DNA from: Owenia fusiformis | Lineage: Eukaryota > Annelida > Polychaeta > Sabellida > Oweniidae | Reading direction: 5' to 3' | Assembly: GCA_903813345.2 (NCBI GenBank) | Contig: CAIIXF020000009.1 | Span: forward strand, 35,769,759 to 35,829,758 | DNA: 60,000 nt | Part shown: one piece after another, positions 1 to 14,566 of the stretch | Numbering within the stretch: the first letter of the stretch is position 1 | Layout: each line of letters begins with the position of its first letter | The notes under the pieces: model-generated | What the model was told of the DNA's origin: nothing | Seen by the model: the letters and a program-made list of their open reading frames with translations, nothing else | Databases searched by the model: none | Translations under genes and position numbers: made by a program

Positions 1-2168
1 TATTTCTTATAGTTAATAATAGAGCTAGAATAATGATGAACATATCATATCTCATCGTGTAGATGCAATGAACGGGACAATTCAGTAATTAATCTAGGCG
101 CAATTGTGCGATTATATTCTAGTAGGCCTCGATTAATAATGTATTATTAATCTTATGGGTGCCCTTGATTCATTATCTCTTATTGAAAAGCAATTGATTA
201 GAAATATATTGCTGTGAGTATGACAATAAGTCTGCGACCATAGATATAATAGGTCTACTACAATGTATATACAATGTAGATACTAAAAATGTCTATTGCC
301 ATAGATATAATAAATAGATCCATAGCCATGTATCAATGTCCTGTTACCAGGGATACCAAAAGGTATGTTACCATGGATACAAACAGTTTTATTATTTTAA
401 ATATCAATAGGTGGGTGGGTGTATCATTTAAATCATATATTGTATTTCATCTCTATAAATACTGCAGAATATATAACTTATTGAAGCACCAGGTGCATGC
501 TCTAATATAACAGTTCAACATCACAATTACAAATAATAAATGCAAATGTGTGTAGATGAAATAACAAATGTGACTTCTGTATAACTGCATCAACATTTTC
601 ATATCTGTATTATTGATATCGAAACAGAGCAGACTATTTCGTTTTCATCTTTAAAGAATGCCTTAGGAGAATTATTTTGTTACTCGATAGCATATTTCTA
701 AATGAAATGAGATTTTCGCCAGATGAGACAAGATTGGTAAAGCTTTCTAAGAGAGTAATTCAATAAAAATTATGTTACTATGGTAACCTGCAAATGACAT
801 AATAAACAGACATGCCTCAGTACATCTTGGTAATATATTCTCACATTTCAATCATGATAATAATGTTGTGTTAGTAATTCTCAAGTGTTGTATTTGTGTT
901 GTTTATCATGTGTGTACTGTTGCTATGGTATGCAATGCATGGTTGCTATGGTGACCAAATTGCATGTTGCTTATTGAACCTTAACTAAGTGTATGGGCAG
1001 AGGCTGAGTGTGTCAGGATTAGTCTAACCAGGAAAGCACAGGGAAATGATGTAAGGCTAGCATAATTTTAGGAATTAAATGTTATGTATAGTACAAGTAC
1101 AGGTTCCTCTCCTCCCTTCCTCCGTCACAGACGTCACAGTCGAGTCATCATGGTTGCCTGGGCGATTGTGGGTACAACTGCAGCTAAAGTGGCGACACTC
1201 ATCTCGCAGTGGAGTCAAATACATAACAACATAGCATACTTATACATTATTATTGTGACTAACTATGAATACTCCTTAGACAATATCCACTTTACAGTAA
1301 AACATCATATATCAAACAAATAACAGACATAACAGAGTGCCATGAGAAATTTATCAAACTGAGTTCTATAACGACCAATTACCATTTTACCAAGGCCCTT
1401 TGTTAAGCATATATGTGGACCTACTGACAAGATAGACTCATTTGTGAGTAGAAGTCCATCAACAATGACAGATTATAAAAAGATCTACAATGACATATTT
1501 TTTTATCCCACTCAGAGGTTTTACAAATGTACTTTTACTGTAGTTTTTTTTACCTCTGGAGTATTTGGCATTGCTTGACTAAGAAACTGAAACTAGAAAT
1601 CTTACGAAAAATTGTACTTTTTTATATCAACAATTTTAGGAAACTTGTCATCCAAAAATTTGTGTAAATAAGCGAAATAGACACAATGTTATGCATAGAC
1701 GGGATATCATTCATTAATCTGATATTATCTTCCAAATATAATATCACATAATTTACAATACATCAAGAAAAATGTGTATTCCATATTCCATCATGCAAAA
1801 CATTTCAACAATTAATCTAAATATCAAGTCACATGATATAAAAAGTAATTGAGCTTCAGGTTCAAGGATAGCAAAAACAATACATCATTGGCCAGCAAGG
1901 AAAATATATTACATAGTTTTTTCATTTGTGATGGCCAAACTAAATCTTGTAATATATTCTCGAAACAGTAAACCTGCAATTCACTGTGATTCAAATTCAA
2001 CAAGTTCTCTCTTGGTTCATTGTCCAATCATATATGTACAAAATACAGCCATAAAACTTTATTCCCTATGTTTTAAGGACAAGAAAATATAGTATTAGTT
2101 TAAAGCAGTGCAATCGGATGTGTGCTCAAATATGCATACAGAGCAATGATGTGAACCTTATGAAGCAA

Positions 2169-2296
2169 GCCCAAACTTGTAAAGCACAACCCAATATTGT
2201 AAAGCATAACCCAATATTGTAAAGCACAACCCAATATTGTAAAGTACAATCCAATTTTATAAAGCACAACCCAATATTGTAAAACACAACCCAAAC
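2169..2296. repeat. 20-bp tandem repeat, about 6 copies
   Basis: The unit is close to cccaatattgtaaagcacaa, repeated head to tail with a few substitutions. An ORF on the minus strand across it (LCFTSLGL-like repeats) is a by-product of the repetition, not a gene. Confidence 0.9.
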
Positions 2297-3520
2297 TCAA
2301 TAACTGAACATCAATGCAAAAACTAGGTCATTATCAATTTACCCAAGCATCCTAACTTTAACTATAATGTATTTATTTCCAAATAACAAAAATTTTGTTT
2401 TATATCTGTATAATGTTTTATTTTCTGAATCTAAATGATAAATTGGTTTCATTAGTGGGATTATCATTTCTTTTGACTGAAGGAAGAAATCCTCTGCCAT
2501 TTGAGATGAAATAATGGTGATGTTATATTTCAATTCTAAAGGATTTTCATTCACAATTTGTTTGAACAATGTTTGTCCTTTTAAAATGCAGTTTAATATT
2601 ATTTCATTATAGGTGGCAGATGTTATGTGGGCAGTAGAAAGTGGCAGTTAGTAGGTACTGTAAACATGATAGACAAGAACTAAACTTGATGGAATAAGAT
2701 CATTGCTTTAAAGATTCACATCTTTACAATCTGTTATGTGCATGTTAAAGAGGCAGACCTATTCAATAACAAGATAATACTGAGTAGGTCTGTACCCTTA
2801 ATAAAATGTGTGCAATTATAATTATAACCCACATACATTGAATGTGCAAATACTAAAATATGTTTTGAAGATAAGGTTTAGTAAAAGATAAATTTCAAAA
2901 TCATCTAGAATGCCAAGATATGAAAAAATTTAAAAGGGTTGTAGTCTGATCCTCAATAAACCCAAGATATTTTCAATTAATTTATTATATGATTTACACT
3001 ATCAATAAACGATGGAACACAGATTCTTTTTGGGAATATCAATGTAAGAAAAACATTCCTAGCCGGGTAAGCACTATGTCAAGTTCCAAAATGGAAAAAA
3101 AAACACTTTCACCTTTTTCAATTTTAATAAAAATGCAATTGCTTCACATGAAGCTGAGATAATTACATAAAAAAATATTCATATTAAAGTCTTTTGGGTT
3201 TTTTAAGTTACGCATGTCATTATGAAATCAAAATATTTTAGGGTTATTGCGGATGAGATTCACAGCTATTAGCGATGAATAAATCAAAAGGAAGATTTTG
3301 ATTCATGTTCATTATTTCAAATTATATTTCAGGAAAGTGTTGTTAAACTGACCATAGGATCAAGAATAAAATAAATTCATTTTTCTACTTTTGATGACCT
3401 TAAAATGATAATCCATCTCCCATTCTCTCTTGAAGATAAGGTTCGGAAAATGTGGTAGCTAGACACGAGACAGGCCTGATGCAATACTAAAAGAACCCCA
3501 CTAGACTATGGTGTTTAAAC

Positions 3521-4345
3521 TGCTTCTTTATTCGGTACATTAATATTCCATAAATACCAAATAAAACAAACAATTTACCAAACCTTTACCCAATCTATCG
3601 AATTTTTTTTTTTTATCAAATGTAATAATCTATACAATTTATATTTGCTAAATAGATTCACTTGTTCTTTTTATTGACATTCACATTTGATATGTATACA
3701 TGTATTTGTGTGATGCAGCGAATCAATTTGTTTTCCTTAACGCACGTATAATTCAATTAATTATTTGTACATTCGGTATTTAAATTATTTATATTCGGTA
3801 AATACCGAATGCCACATTCGATAAATTTCGTTATTTTTCGATAATTTACGAGACTTTCAGTCACGTGATATATATTTGTATGATGTAGAATAGCTGCGCG
3901 GCCATTTTGCAAATCTGGAAGTCACGTGACAAAATATCGAACAACAACGCAAGTTATCGAATATTACTTTATTGCATTCGGTAAATAGCAAATTAGCTTT
4001 CGGTAAATAGCAAATTAGCTTTCGGTAAAATGCATTAACTATGTCATAGAAAAATAAACCATTTGGTAAATATAGGCAAACTTATTTCGGTAGGGTTCAA
4101 ATAGAAATTCAATATTGTGCATATAATGTGTTACTCTTAAGGAATACAATAACAATTTACGCAAAAAATATCATTTAACGAATGAAATATGTAATTTAAT
4201 GCACATAGTATTAGTGATTGGCTATTTTGAAAACTTAATTTGCTGTAACAAACATATAAATGTTTTTACCGAATGGAAAAATGATTTAGCGAATATGAAT
4301 GTTTCATATATCGAATATATTTGAATTTAATGAATAAAGAAGCAA
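3521..4345. mobile_element. Putative non-autonomous DNA element rich in ATTCGGTAAAT motifs
   Basis: The ends resemble inverted repeats: tgcttctttattc on the left (from about 3529) and gaataaagaagca on the right (4330-4343). Inside, attcggtaaat and its complement recur many times, including a near-palindrome at 3792-3809, plus two CACGTG palindromes (about 3862 and 3922). There is no transposase ORF. A target-site duplication could not be defined, so the class is unknown and the borders are approximate. Confidence 0.5.
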
Positions 4346-4479
4346 AAATAATGCCATACTAGACAGCGATGAGATCATAATGGATGTTTCCCTTGTTCCT
4401 CTATACTTCCACATTTCAATGTACGATTCTATACTATTGACAATCCCACTTAACACTAACAAGCCCACTGTGGTCTTAC

Positions 4480-4552
4480 CTTTAAATCTCTATGTACAAC
4501 CCCATTTAGGTGGCAATAGTGAACACTTTCTAGAATCTGCTGCATACAATTG
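4480..4552 (-). CDS. CAMK2: CaMKII exon 6, copy b (catalytic loop, canonical-like variant)
   Basis: This 73-bp exon has acceptor atttttag ending at 4553 and donor gtaaga from 4479. Joined to exon 5 it encodes S, then [14 protein letters not shown] and [10 protein letters not shown]. It is a paralogue of copy a, with 15 of 24 residues identical. The NGVVHRDLK end is the canonical CaMKII form, whereas NCM replaces the common HCI at the start. Phase and length equal those of copy a, so exon 5 can join either one and either can join the same exon 7. Splicing both would add 73 bp and shift the frame. It could be a recent tandem duplicate on its way to loss, but intact splice sites, frame and catalytic residues argue for use. 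Confidence 0.9.
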
Positions 4553-4632
4553 CTAAAAATGGTTGAAAGACATAACCAAGCAATAAATAGCTGCAAGATT
4601 AGTAAACTCTGGGTGGCAAGGATATCAAAGAT

Positions 4633-4716
4633 ATCATTTTGTAAAACATGACATCATGTTATGGAACATGACATCATTTTGTGAAACATGACATTGTTTT
4701 GTGAAACATGACATAT
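4633..4716. repeat. 20-bp tandem repeat, about 4 copies
   Basis: The unit is close to tttgtgaaacatgacatcat. It starts 80 bp transcriptionally upstream of the exon 6b acceptor (minus strand), so it lies in the intron between the two alternative exon 6 copies. Confidence 0.8.
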
Positions 4717-4918
4717 TGGCATATGTTTGTTGTATCAATCCAGAACTCGCAATTCTAAAATAGTACGACATAATTTGTTCTTGGAGGTGATGTCAATACA
4801 ATAATTGCATTGTTTCCTTGAGGAAAAAAACTGTGTACTGAGGGAGAAAGATCTTTTGAAGTGTACAAATCAATGGTATGCCATGTTTCTGTCAAATGAT
4901 ATTTGATATGTGGTCCAC

Positions 4919-5004
4919 GATGCAAGGATGACATCACAAATGATGATCTCATTAATTATGACATCATTAGACATGACCTCATAAATGATGACATCATCAA
5001 TCTG
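4919..5004. repeat. Cluster of TGACATCA / ATGATGTCA-like motifs
   Basis: Short degenerate repeats of tgacatcat and its complement recur about six times in 85 bp between the alternative exons 6a and 6b. They could pair as stems in the pre-mRNA. No named function is claimed. Confidence 0.45.
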
Positions 5005-5621
5005 ACGTTAACTCTCAGGTAAATACTACATTCATACAGCAACTCCATCTATATACACCTATACATATTAGAAAATTAGAAATACCCATTGAGATAAAGG
5101 TAGTAAGTTATATGAAGAGAGAATTGATATAAAAAAGTAGTATGAATGCCATAGAATATGATACTGTGAGTGCAAAAACACTGATATTCTCAACCATATT
5201 GTGTGGCCTGAATTGAAGGTTGTAGCAATGGTGTAAGTTGACAATATCTAAAAGTAGAGAAGAGAGTTGAAAGTGAAGTTAGAAATAACACCATTGGTAA
5301 ACCTTATTCAATTTGAAGTTTGCATTCTCTGAGACAAAACAACTCCTATCCAATCCTACATTTGCTGCTTTAATCCATTTTTCATCAATTGATCCATCCA
5401 AGCCTCACACACGTAGGACTGGTATCTCCAAGGTTAGCAATGCGATTCAACATGCTATATGACATTACCAAAACAACACTTGGGCATGGAGACCAATCAC
5501 AAGCTGAGGGGTTCAAAGAATGCAAACTCTAAACCTGTAAGAGAGAACAGTCATTTGTCTGTGATAGCATGCATGCTCTGGAAAATAACCGCTGATCACA
5601 AAAAGGCAACCGCGGACCTAC

Positions 5622-5694
5622 CTTTAGATCACGATGTATTATATTATTTGTGTGGCAATGCTGGACACCCTCTAAAATTTGTTGAATGCAGTGG
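5622..5694 (-). CDS. CAMK2: CaMKII exon 6, copy a (catalytic loop, divergent variant)
   Basis: This 73-bp exon has acceptor cacatttcag ending at 5695 and donor gtaggt from 5621. It completes the split Ser and encodes [14 protein letters not shown], then [10 protein letters not shown]. This is the alpha-E helix and the HRD catalytic loop, with catalytic Asp and Lys (HRDLK) intact. It is the transcript-proximal member of a tandem pair; the other copy lies 1,069 bp downstream. The segment [14 protein letters not shown] departs from the near-universal [12 protein letters not shown] of CaMKII: the Gly before the loop is Asn and both Val are Ile. Splice sites and frame are clean, so I see no sign of decay. 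Which copy is used where cannot be told from sequence. Confidence 0.93.
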
Positions 5695-8378
<2,684 letters not shown>

Positions 8379-8433
8379 AAATCAAATACTAGATAGTGAA
8401 ATCCTTCATCTTGGATGCTGTCGTGTAATCTTA
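8379..8433 (-). CDS. CAMK2: CaMKII exon 4 (beta4-beta5, hinge entry)
   Basis: This 55-bp exon has acceptor attttcag ending at 8434 and donor gtaag from 8378. Joined to exon 3 it reads VRLHDSIQDEGFHYLVFDL. It covers strands beta4 and beta5 leading into the FDLVTGGELF hinge; the Phe-Asp just before the hinge is typical of CaMKII. Length and phases match the canonical exon, with V split at the start and L split at the end. The QDEGF segment is close to the QEEGFHYLVFDL of protostome and other invertebrate CaMKII. Confidence 0.97.
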
Positions 8434-8537
8434 CTGAAAATACAAAAATAACATTTTGTTAAAAATTGGGTCGTCAAAATAATATTATAATATCTCATTC
8501 AATCATTAGATCTGTGAATTCCTACCAGCTTATACTT

Positions 8538-8710
8538 TAGTAAAAACCTGTGTATATTGAACATTTTTTGCCATGATCAGTGTAAGTAGGTGTTCTTTAC
8601 AGAGAATGTAATTTTTACAGAAGTCAGTAAAGTATGTGCGGAGGAAGGGTGTCTACTAGAAACAGGGGTTCACTAAAGAGATGTGTTCAAAGACAGGTTT
8701 TACTGTATAA
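8538..8710. mobile_element. MITE, mariner/pogo-like ends (copy 1)
   Basis: It starts tagtaaaaacctgtg and ends acaggttttactgta, imperfect terminal inverted repeats of about 13 bp flanked by TA. The internal sequence (tagtaggtgttc, ..cactaaagagatgtgttc) is shared with the copy at 13817. It has no coding capacity. The family assignment to TA-targeting Tc1/mariner/pogo types is inferred from the ends. Confidence 0.65.
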
Positions 8711-11700
8711 CGTATAGGACATAAGTACGGTAACAATAACAATAACTATGTCAACTAATCTGTTATACTAAAACATTGATCTATCATCATTCATCGTTAC
8801 ACATATCAATATAATAGCATTTTATTTTATTATTGCTACCAATGAAATAAAATACATAAAAATACGCATCAATCTGATTTACATTGCATATTCACAGGAA
8901 AAATATTTTATTGTCAATTTGATGTTAATCAATCTAATATTCTCAGAAATTATGCAGCAAAAACATCAATTAGATGATGATTTAACAGAACAACAACTTA
9001 TAGATGTCTAAATAATGGCAATGGTGAATACTGTACATGGGTCATTGCTATACTTTGTTTTATTGAAGCATTAACTCACTGAAGATATATCTTCTGAATT
9101 TGTCATGTTGCAAAAACTATTGTTGAATTCCAATTGATACAGGTAGATCTTTAAACTTAAGATTCTTTCCTTATAGCTTTCATTCTAAGCAAGTCTTGAA
9201 CAAATGGTTTTATGGAAAGCTTTAATCAGTTTGAACAAAAGTCAGACAGGAGTGTGCCTTAAGTATAGTTAGGTATGTAGAATGAACATATGGGTGTAAC
9301 ACTTTCCCTTGAAATATTTTCAAATACAAACGTACAGAGGAACCTTTAGAGAACAAATCTTCAGGTATTTTATAAACTATGGAATGTTAGATAAGGATAT
9401 TGAAAACTCAGAAATTTTCACTAAGGAAGTTGATAATCACATACGATTAAGTCAAGATTTACTGTTGAATAGTGGGTGAGATAAATTGCTATGTATCAGG
9501 TATCCCAAGACGTCATCATGTTCTCGAGAATGGCAAAGAGCTATTTATATTGTCAAACATTTATTTATGATGTCAGATTTTTATTTTAAAAAACATATTG
9601 ATGAAGTACCAAATATATGCATTCTCTATTGAGGAACTTTGATACAGAAAGCAATATAGTTTACAGAATACCTTTTATTGAGAGCAGAGACTATTCTAAA
9701 TAATTAATAACAAAATGTTAACCAAAGAGTAATTCAATCATTTATGAATATATTCTGTACAGGAAGTTCTGGGTTGCAACAGGAAACCCCAGAGAGAAGA
9801 TCCAGGGCTGTCTGCTACAGATCCCTTTGGTCATTGATCTTCATAATTTAAACAATGTTTCTGATTTTATGTTTGGTCTTTGGACCACTGAGAATGAGTG
9901 TCTTGTCAAGATACTTATCATATATAAAATTATCTCCATCTTGCACCACATTTAAAAATAACCTCAACTGCACATCATTGATAGGTCATCTTGAAAGTAA
10001 ATATTAGACATGGTAGACATTTTTTAACAGTTTTTCAGCTGGGCAATTTTTCTAAGTTAATCTACGTACCACTGAATCAACATGCCTTTTAATCCATGCA
10101 TTTGACACATCCAGACAGTCAAATATAGCTGAAATTAGGACCCCTTGAAAATTTAGGCTTTTACAGTATTCTGTATTCCTTAATAATTACCATCTCACAG
10201 TAACGATGATGAAGAACACAATATAACGAATTTTTTAGTGCACTCTTATTTCTACCACAACGCCTTTAATAATATAATAATAAAACTGATAAATGATCTT
10301 AAAGGTGGCCTTAATGCAAATGATAAACCAGAGATTGATGTGAACACAGTGAACAATATCATACCTAAGATCAACACAGGCAGCCGGTAAATTTACCAAT
10401 CAAGCCCAAAGACAGCTGATTGGTTCAAGATTTATATCAAAAAACATCCCTGAAAATTTCTAAGCTATCTGTCAAGTAATGTATCTGGAAAATAATAGAC
10501 AAGAAAAGCCTGCCTTTTTAGACACGATAAAATTCTCTGTAGGAAAATATGACTTTTAAAATGTTCCCGAAGGTGAATTTAATAATAATAATTTCAGTGA
10601 AGACAGATATCTCAAGAAACATCACTAGAAACCAATAAGCACATCTATTGCTTTAGTTCTGCTCAACACATCTAGCCATAGTGATTATGAGATTAGTTCG
10701 AGAAATCTATGGTGGTTTAAAGAAAATTCACTGTTGATTTATTACAGTCAGACTCTCTTGAAGTGTTCTGCTCTATATTACTAGATATTATGATATTAAA
10801 AACCATAATGTAATATTCTGTCATATCAATTCTGATCTTGGGATTTTATATTACAAGCCATTTTATCAAAAGGCTTTATAAGGAGCTGAAAACTACATAG
10901 AAGAAAATGAGCTTGGAAATGAAATGTTGAATAAAATGAATGTTCTCTTTAACTTTGGCTATTCCTATGTATCTGACATGAGTCTTATGGGTCAATGTAA
11001 CAATGTATGCCCATAAACATAAGCATTTTATGTTTGGATGAGGAATGGGGGATAAAGTCCATTAACGTATTTAGACTGGCGTGCAATGGCGTGCATCTAT
11101 CTAAAATGAATACTTATGATTTGAAAACATTAATGAATGTTGTTAAATTATTACATTTTAGGGAGGGGGTTGATTAACTTATTACCAAAATGACGTGCAT
11201 ACACTCTTTGAAAATTGTTAATCTTCATGTCTATCTGTAGTCTATATGTACACTCTAATAATCAAGTACATTCACTCATATGGGATTTACTGTCTTGGGA
11301 GAGCGGAAAAGTCTTTAGAAATTCATAAAACAATGTTGAGAATTGTAGCTCATTGCGTGTATTGTTCTCATGCTAATGATAGATGATTCGAAGAGGCGGA
11401 TAACATGATGTTTCTGAACATTGATTGTTATAGATGAAGCTTTCAATGCAATTTGTATCTTAACGATATCAACTATGATGCTAAAGTAACCAAGAAAATC
11501 AATAGGAGAATAATATAATAACTTACAATAACCATACTTTTTTAAGATTATCTTCAAATAGTTTTGTGACAAGTAGGTGAAAGCAATGTCATACAGAGCT
11601 ACCTGCCAATATTGTGATGTTAAAGTGAAGTCATTGTCATATATCCCATGGCATTGTAACATATCCTATGACATCGTCATTTATTCTATGGCATAAAAAA

Positions 11701-12240
11701 CACAAAAGGTATCAATAAATATTTTACAATAGGATGTACTATGGAGTTCATGCAAAAAAAACGGTAAAATACCAAAATGCAATTATCATCTTAAAATTCT
11801 TATACATCTTTCATCCTTATAATCATCTTAGAAACACAGCGCCATCAGGTAATTTAAGTCACATAAGATATATAAATCCCCCTTGAGCCAAACCTACTAG
11901 CTATAAATCATCGAAGCATGAACCAAAGTCGTGACAAAAATTCATCAGAACTATTAACTGCAATGAATAATCTTCGCCTATCATGTACCATAAAATCTTG
12001 TGAATTTATGATTTTATAACAGAAACACATGCCTGTGTCTCTTAAAGGCTTTCTAAATTGTAACAGACTAAGTCAGTAGTTCATAAATCCAGGTGAATAA
12101 TTCATTAATTTCAGTTGTTATTTCAGCCAAAGATATATGACAGGTATAGTAAATACAGTTGTATAAATAAAAGCATATTTCTATTTTCCTTCAACTAATT
12201 CTAGTTGTGTTTGGTACCAAGACATTTAAGACATTTTAAC

Positions 12241-12542
12241 TATGAAGTAAAAGCACCGACTCCATGAAGTAAGGGCCCTGACTTTAAGAATGACTTTATG
12301 AAGTATAGAGTGTTGACTCCATGAAGTAAGAGGATTGACTTTAAGAAGTAATAACATTGACCTCATGAAGTAAGGGCACTGACTTTAAGAAGTAAGAGCA
12401 TTGACTTTATGAAGTAATAGCGTCGATTTCATGAAGTAAAGACATTGACTTTTAGAAGTAAGAGCATTGTTTTTATGAAGTAAAGAGTGTTGACTCCATG
12501 AAGTAAGGGCATTGACTTTAAAGAAGTAAGAGTTAACAAGGA
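12241..12542. repeat. Degenerate ~21-bp tandem repeat
   Basis: About 14 head-to-tail units of the form tgaagtaagagcattgactt with substitutions and small length changes. An ORF on the minus strand (12385-12621, repeated NALTS) is produced by the repeat. Confidence 0.88.
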
Positions 12543-13816
12543 AGTGAGTAGACATTCCTTCCAAATAATGAATCTTTACATTCTCATTTTCAATATAGTC
12601 TGAATTTCTAAAACATATCATTGCAAGTACACAAGTATCAATACTCCCGAAGTTTTATTCTCATCAAAGTAATCACATTTTGTATATATTCTGGATTGTG
12701 TAGACAACACAGATGATATCATTTCAACTTTACTTCCTACAAGAAGCATGCTAGACAGAAATAGGTAGATAGCAGTGAGAACATGTGAACACATCTTAAA
12801 TCCTCACACAGTTTTCTACTGAATAAAGATATTACTCTATCACAAAACATTATGTTAAACATCATATTGCTATTGATGATGCATAACACAAACTTGATGT
12901 CCCAGGGGGAAAACTCCCAACTGCCCCTATCTATCAATAAATATAGTTTTCAAATCAAATCAAATCAAACAAGAGCCCCCTCCCTAACCTCTCTATACCA
13001 CAACTTTCCCTTATTTTCTGTGATATGTACACACATAGCCTGAGAATTTCCTTAAGTTCCTGATGTCATAAATATTGAAAACACAGAACAGTCATATGAC
13101 TTTTGAAAGGTGTTTGAAATACTTTGAAATGGATGTGAGATTTGAGTTGTGAGTAAGCCTTGGTAAGATGAATCTCAGGTTGCTTTAACATTAAAGCTAA
13201 ACTTAGAAGCAAACATTTCTGGATCTAAATTTGTCATGGCTTTTAGCAAGCGATTTAAAAATAGACTTGGAATCAATAGATTCTACTTGTTTTGTTTGCA
13301 GGCGTCATTCTCATTGTTTTATTATCTCCGTCACTGGTGATTAAGTTTCAAATTACCAGGAAATACAAAAATACAAGCCATTCCTATGATTAAATGTTAC
13401 TGCCTGGTTGCTTGCACTACTGTGCAAGAAGACAAAAAATGTATCCTATATACTAGTCATCCTCCTAAGCAGGTGTCCAGAATACGTACCTCCTTCTTCC
13501 CCCTGCTATAGTCAATTTGGAAGCACCCGATTAAACTGAATCACGTGATCTTATTATGCGCAATGACTTATACATGATTTCTGTCGCAGTGTTGCGACAG
13601 CCAATCAGATTGCGAGTTCTTAATCAGGGAAATGCTAACTGCTTATCGCAGGGGGTAATAAAAAGAAAGAATATATTCTGGATTTTGAAGCCCTGTGATC
13701 GGAGGTTGTATTCTAGTAAGTAAAAGTTCCTTAATCCGTTGCCATGGTAACTAATATATATAAAATGTCATTATATGATTTCTAGCGAATCAGACTGTGA
13801 CTACTGAAATTATCAA

Positions 13817-13960
13817 TACAGTAAAACTAATGTTAATTGAACTTTTTTGCCAAGAAAAAAACATTCAGTATTAGTAGGTGTTCACAACAGAGAGCAGAGA
13901 TGGTAATTTAGTAGGATATGTGCAAAGGGAGGGTATTCACTAGAGACAGATACGGATAAC
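13817..13960. mobile_element. MITE, mariner/pogo-like ends (copy 2, right end lost)
   Basis: It begins tacagtaaaac and contains gaacttttttgcca, tagtaggtgttcac and a tail like that of the 8538 copy (ggagggtattcactagagac). The opposite terminal repeat is not recognisable, so the copy is truncated or decayed. Confidence 0.55.
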
Positions 13961-14566
13961 TAGACTTATAGTTGAAAACTATGAAAATTTGCTTGATCTC
14001 TTAGCTGGGGACCAAAACGTCGCTAAAACGAGGGACTACACAAAAGCAATGTATCGACTGAAAGGTATTTCTGTGAAGGTCTGAACTGAACAAGTTTGAA
14101 GAAAAACGGTATAGTATGAGACTCGCAATTAATCCTTGATTTTCGAACACCTGGTAGGTTTAAAATTTAAATTAACGTTTTTTGGGATGTAGTGGTTTCG
14201 ATACGGGACTTCGATACATCCCGTATAGATGGATCCCCATGTAAATGGGAAATGAAAAAAATGGGATTGACAAAAATGTTCATATAGAGAGGTGTTTTGA
14301 TATTGTATATACTGATATCTCTGCTTCGATAATTTGGATTGGTTCTCAGTTGCTAATAGTATTGAGCCTAAAACATAAGTAGTTACATTCTGTTTGTAAA
14401 TAAACATAAATGAATCACTCTGATAAGAAACCATAATGTGTAAACTTGGGATATAAATAAACTGCTTCAAGAGAAACCTCATTATGATCAGAATGGGGCT
14501 TGTATGAAAAGGAATGAACTTTTGCATTTTGGAATACATGTAATATGAATATTTCGTTATCCAGTT

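Larger units (their letters stand above)
1..4479. other. CaMKII intron downstream of exon 6b (partial)
   Basis: I find no exon 7 (the PENLLLA...DFG segment) on the minus strand here, so it lies beyond the left edge. The region is AT-rich non-coding DNA holding a 20-bp tandem repeat (2169-2296) and a repeat-rich putative DNA element (3521-4345). The remaining short ORFs look like chance reading frames. Confidence 0.6.

Noticed and set aside
1-4479. CaMKII exon 7 or a third exon 6 copy
   Set aside because: I searched the minus strand by eye for PENLLLA/DFG coding and for further HRDLK-type exons with splice sites and found none.
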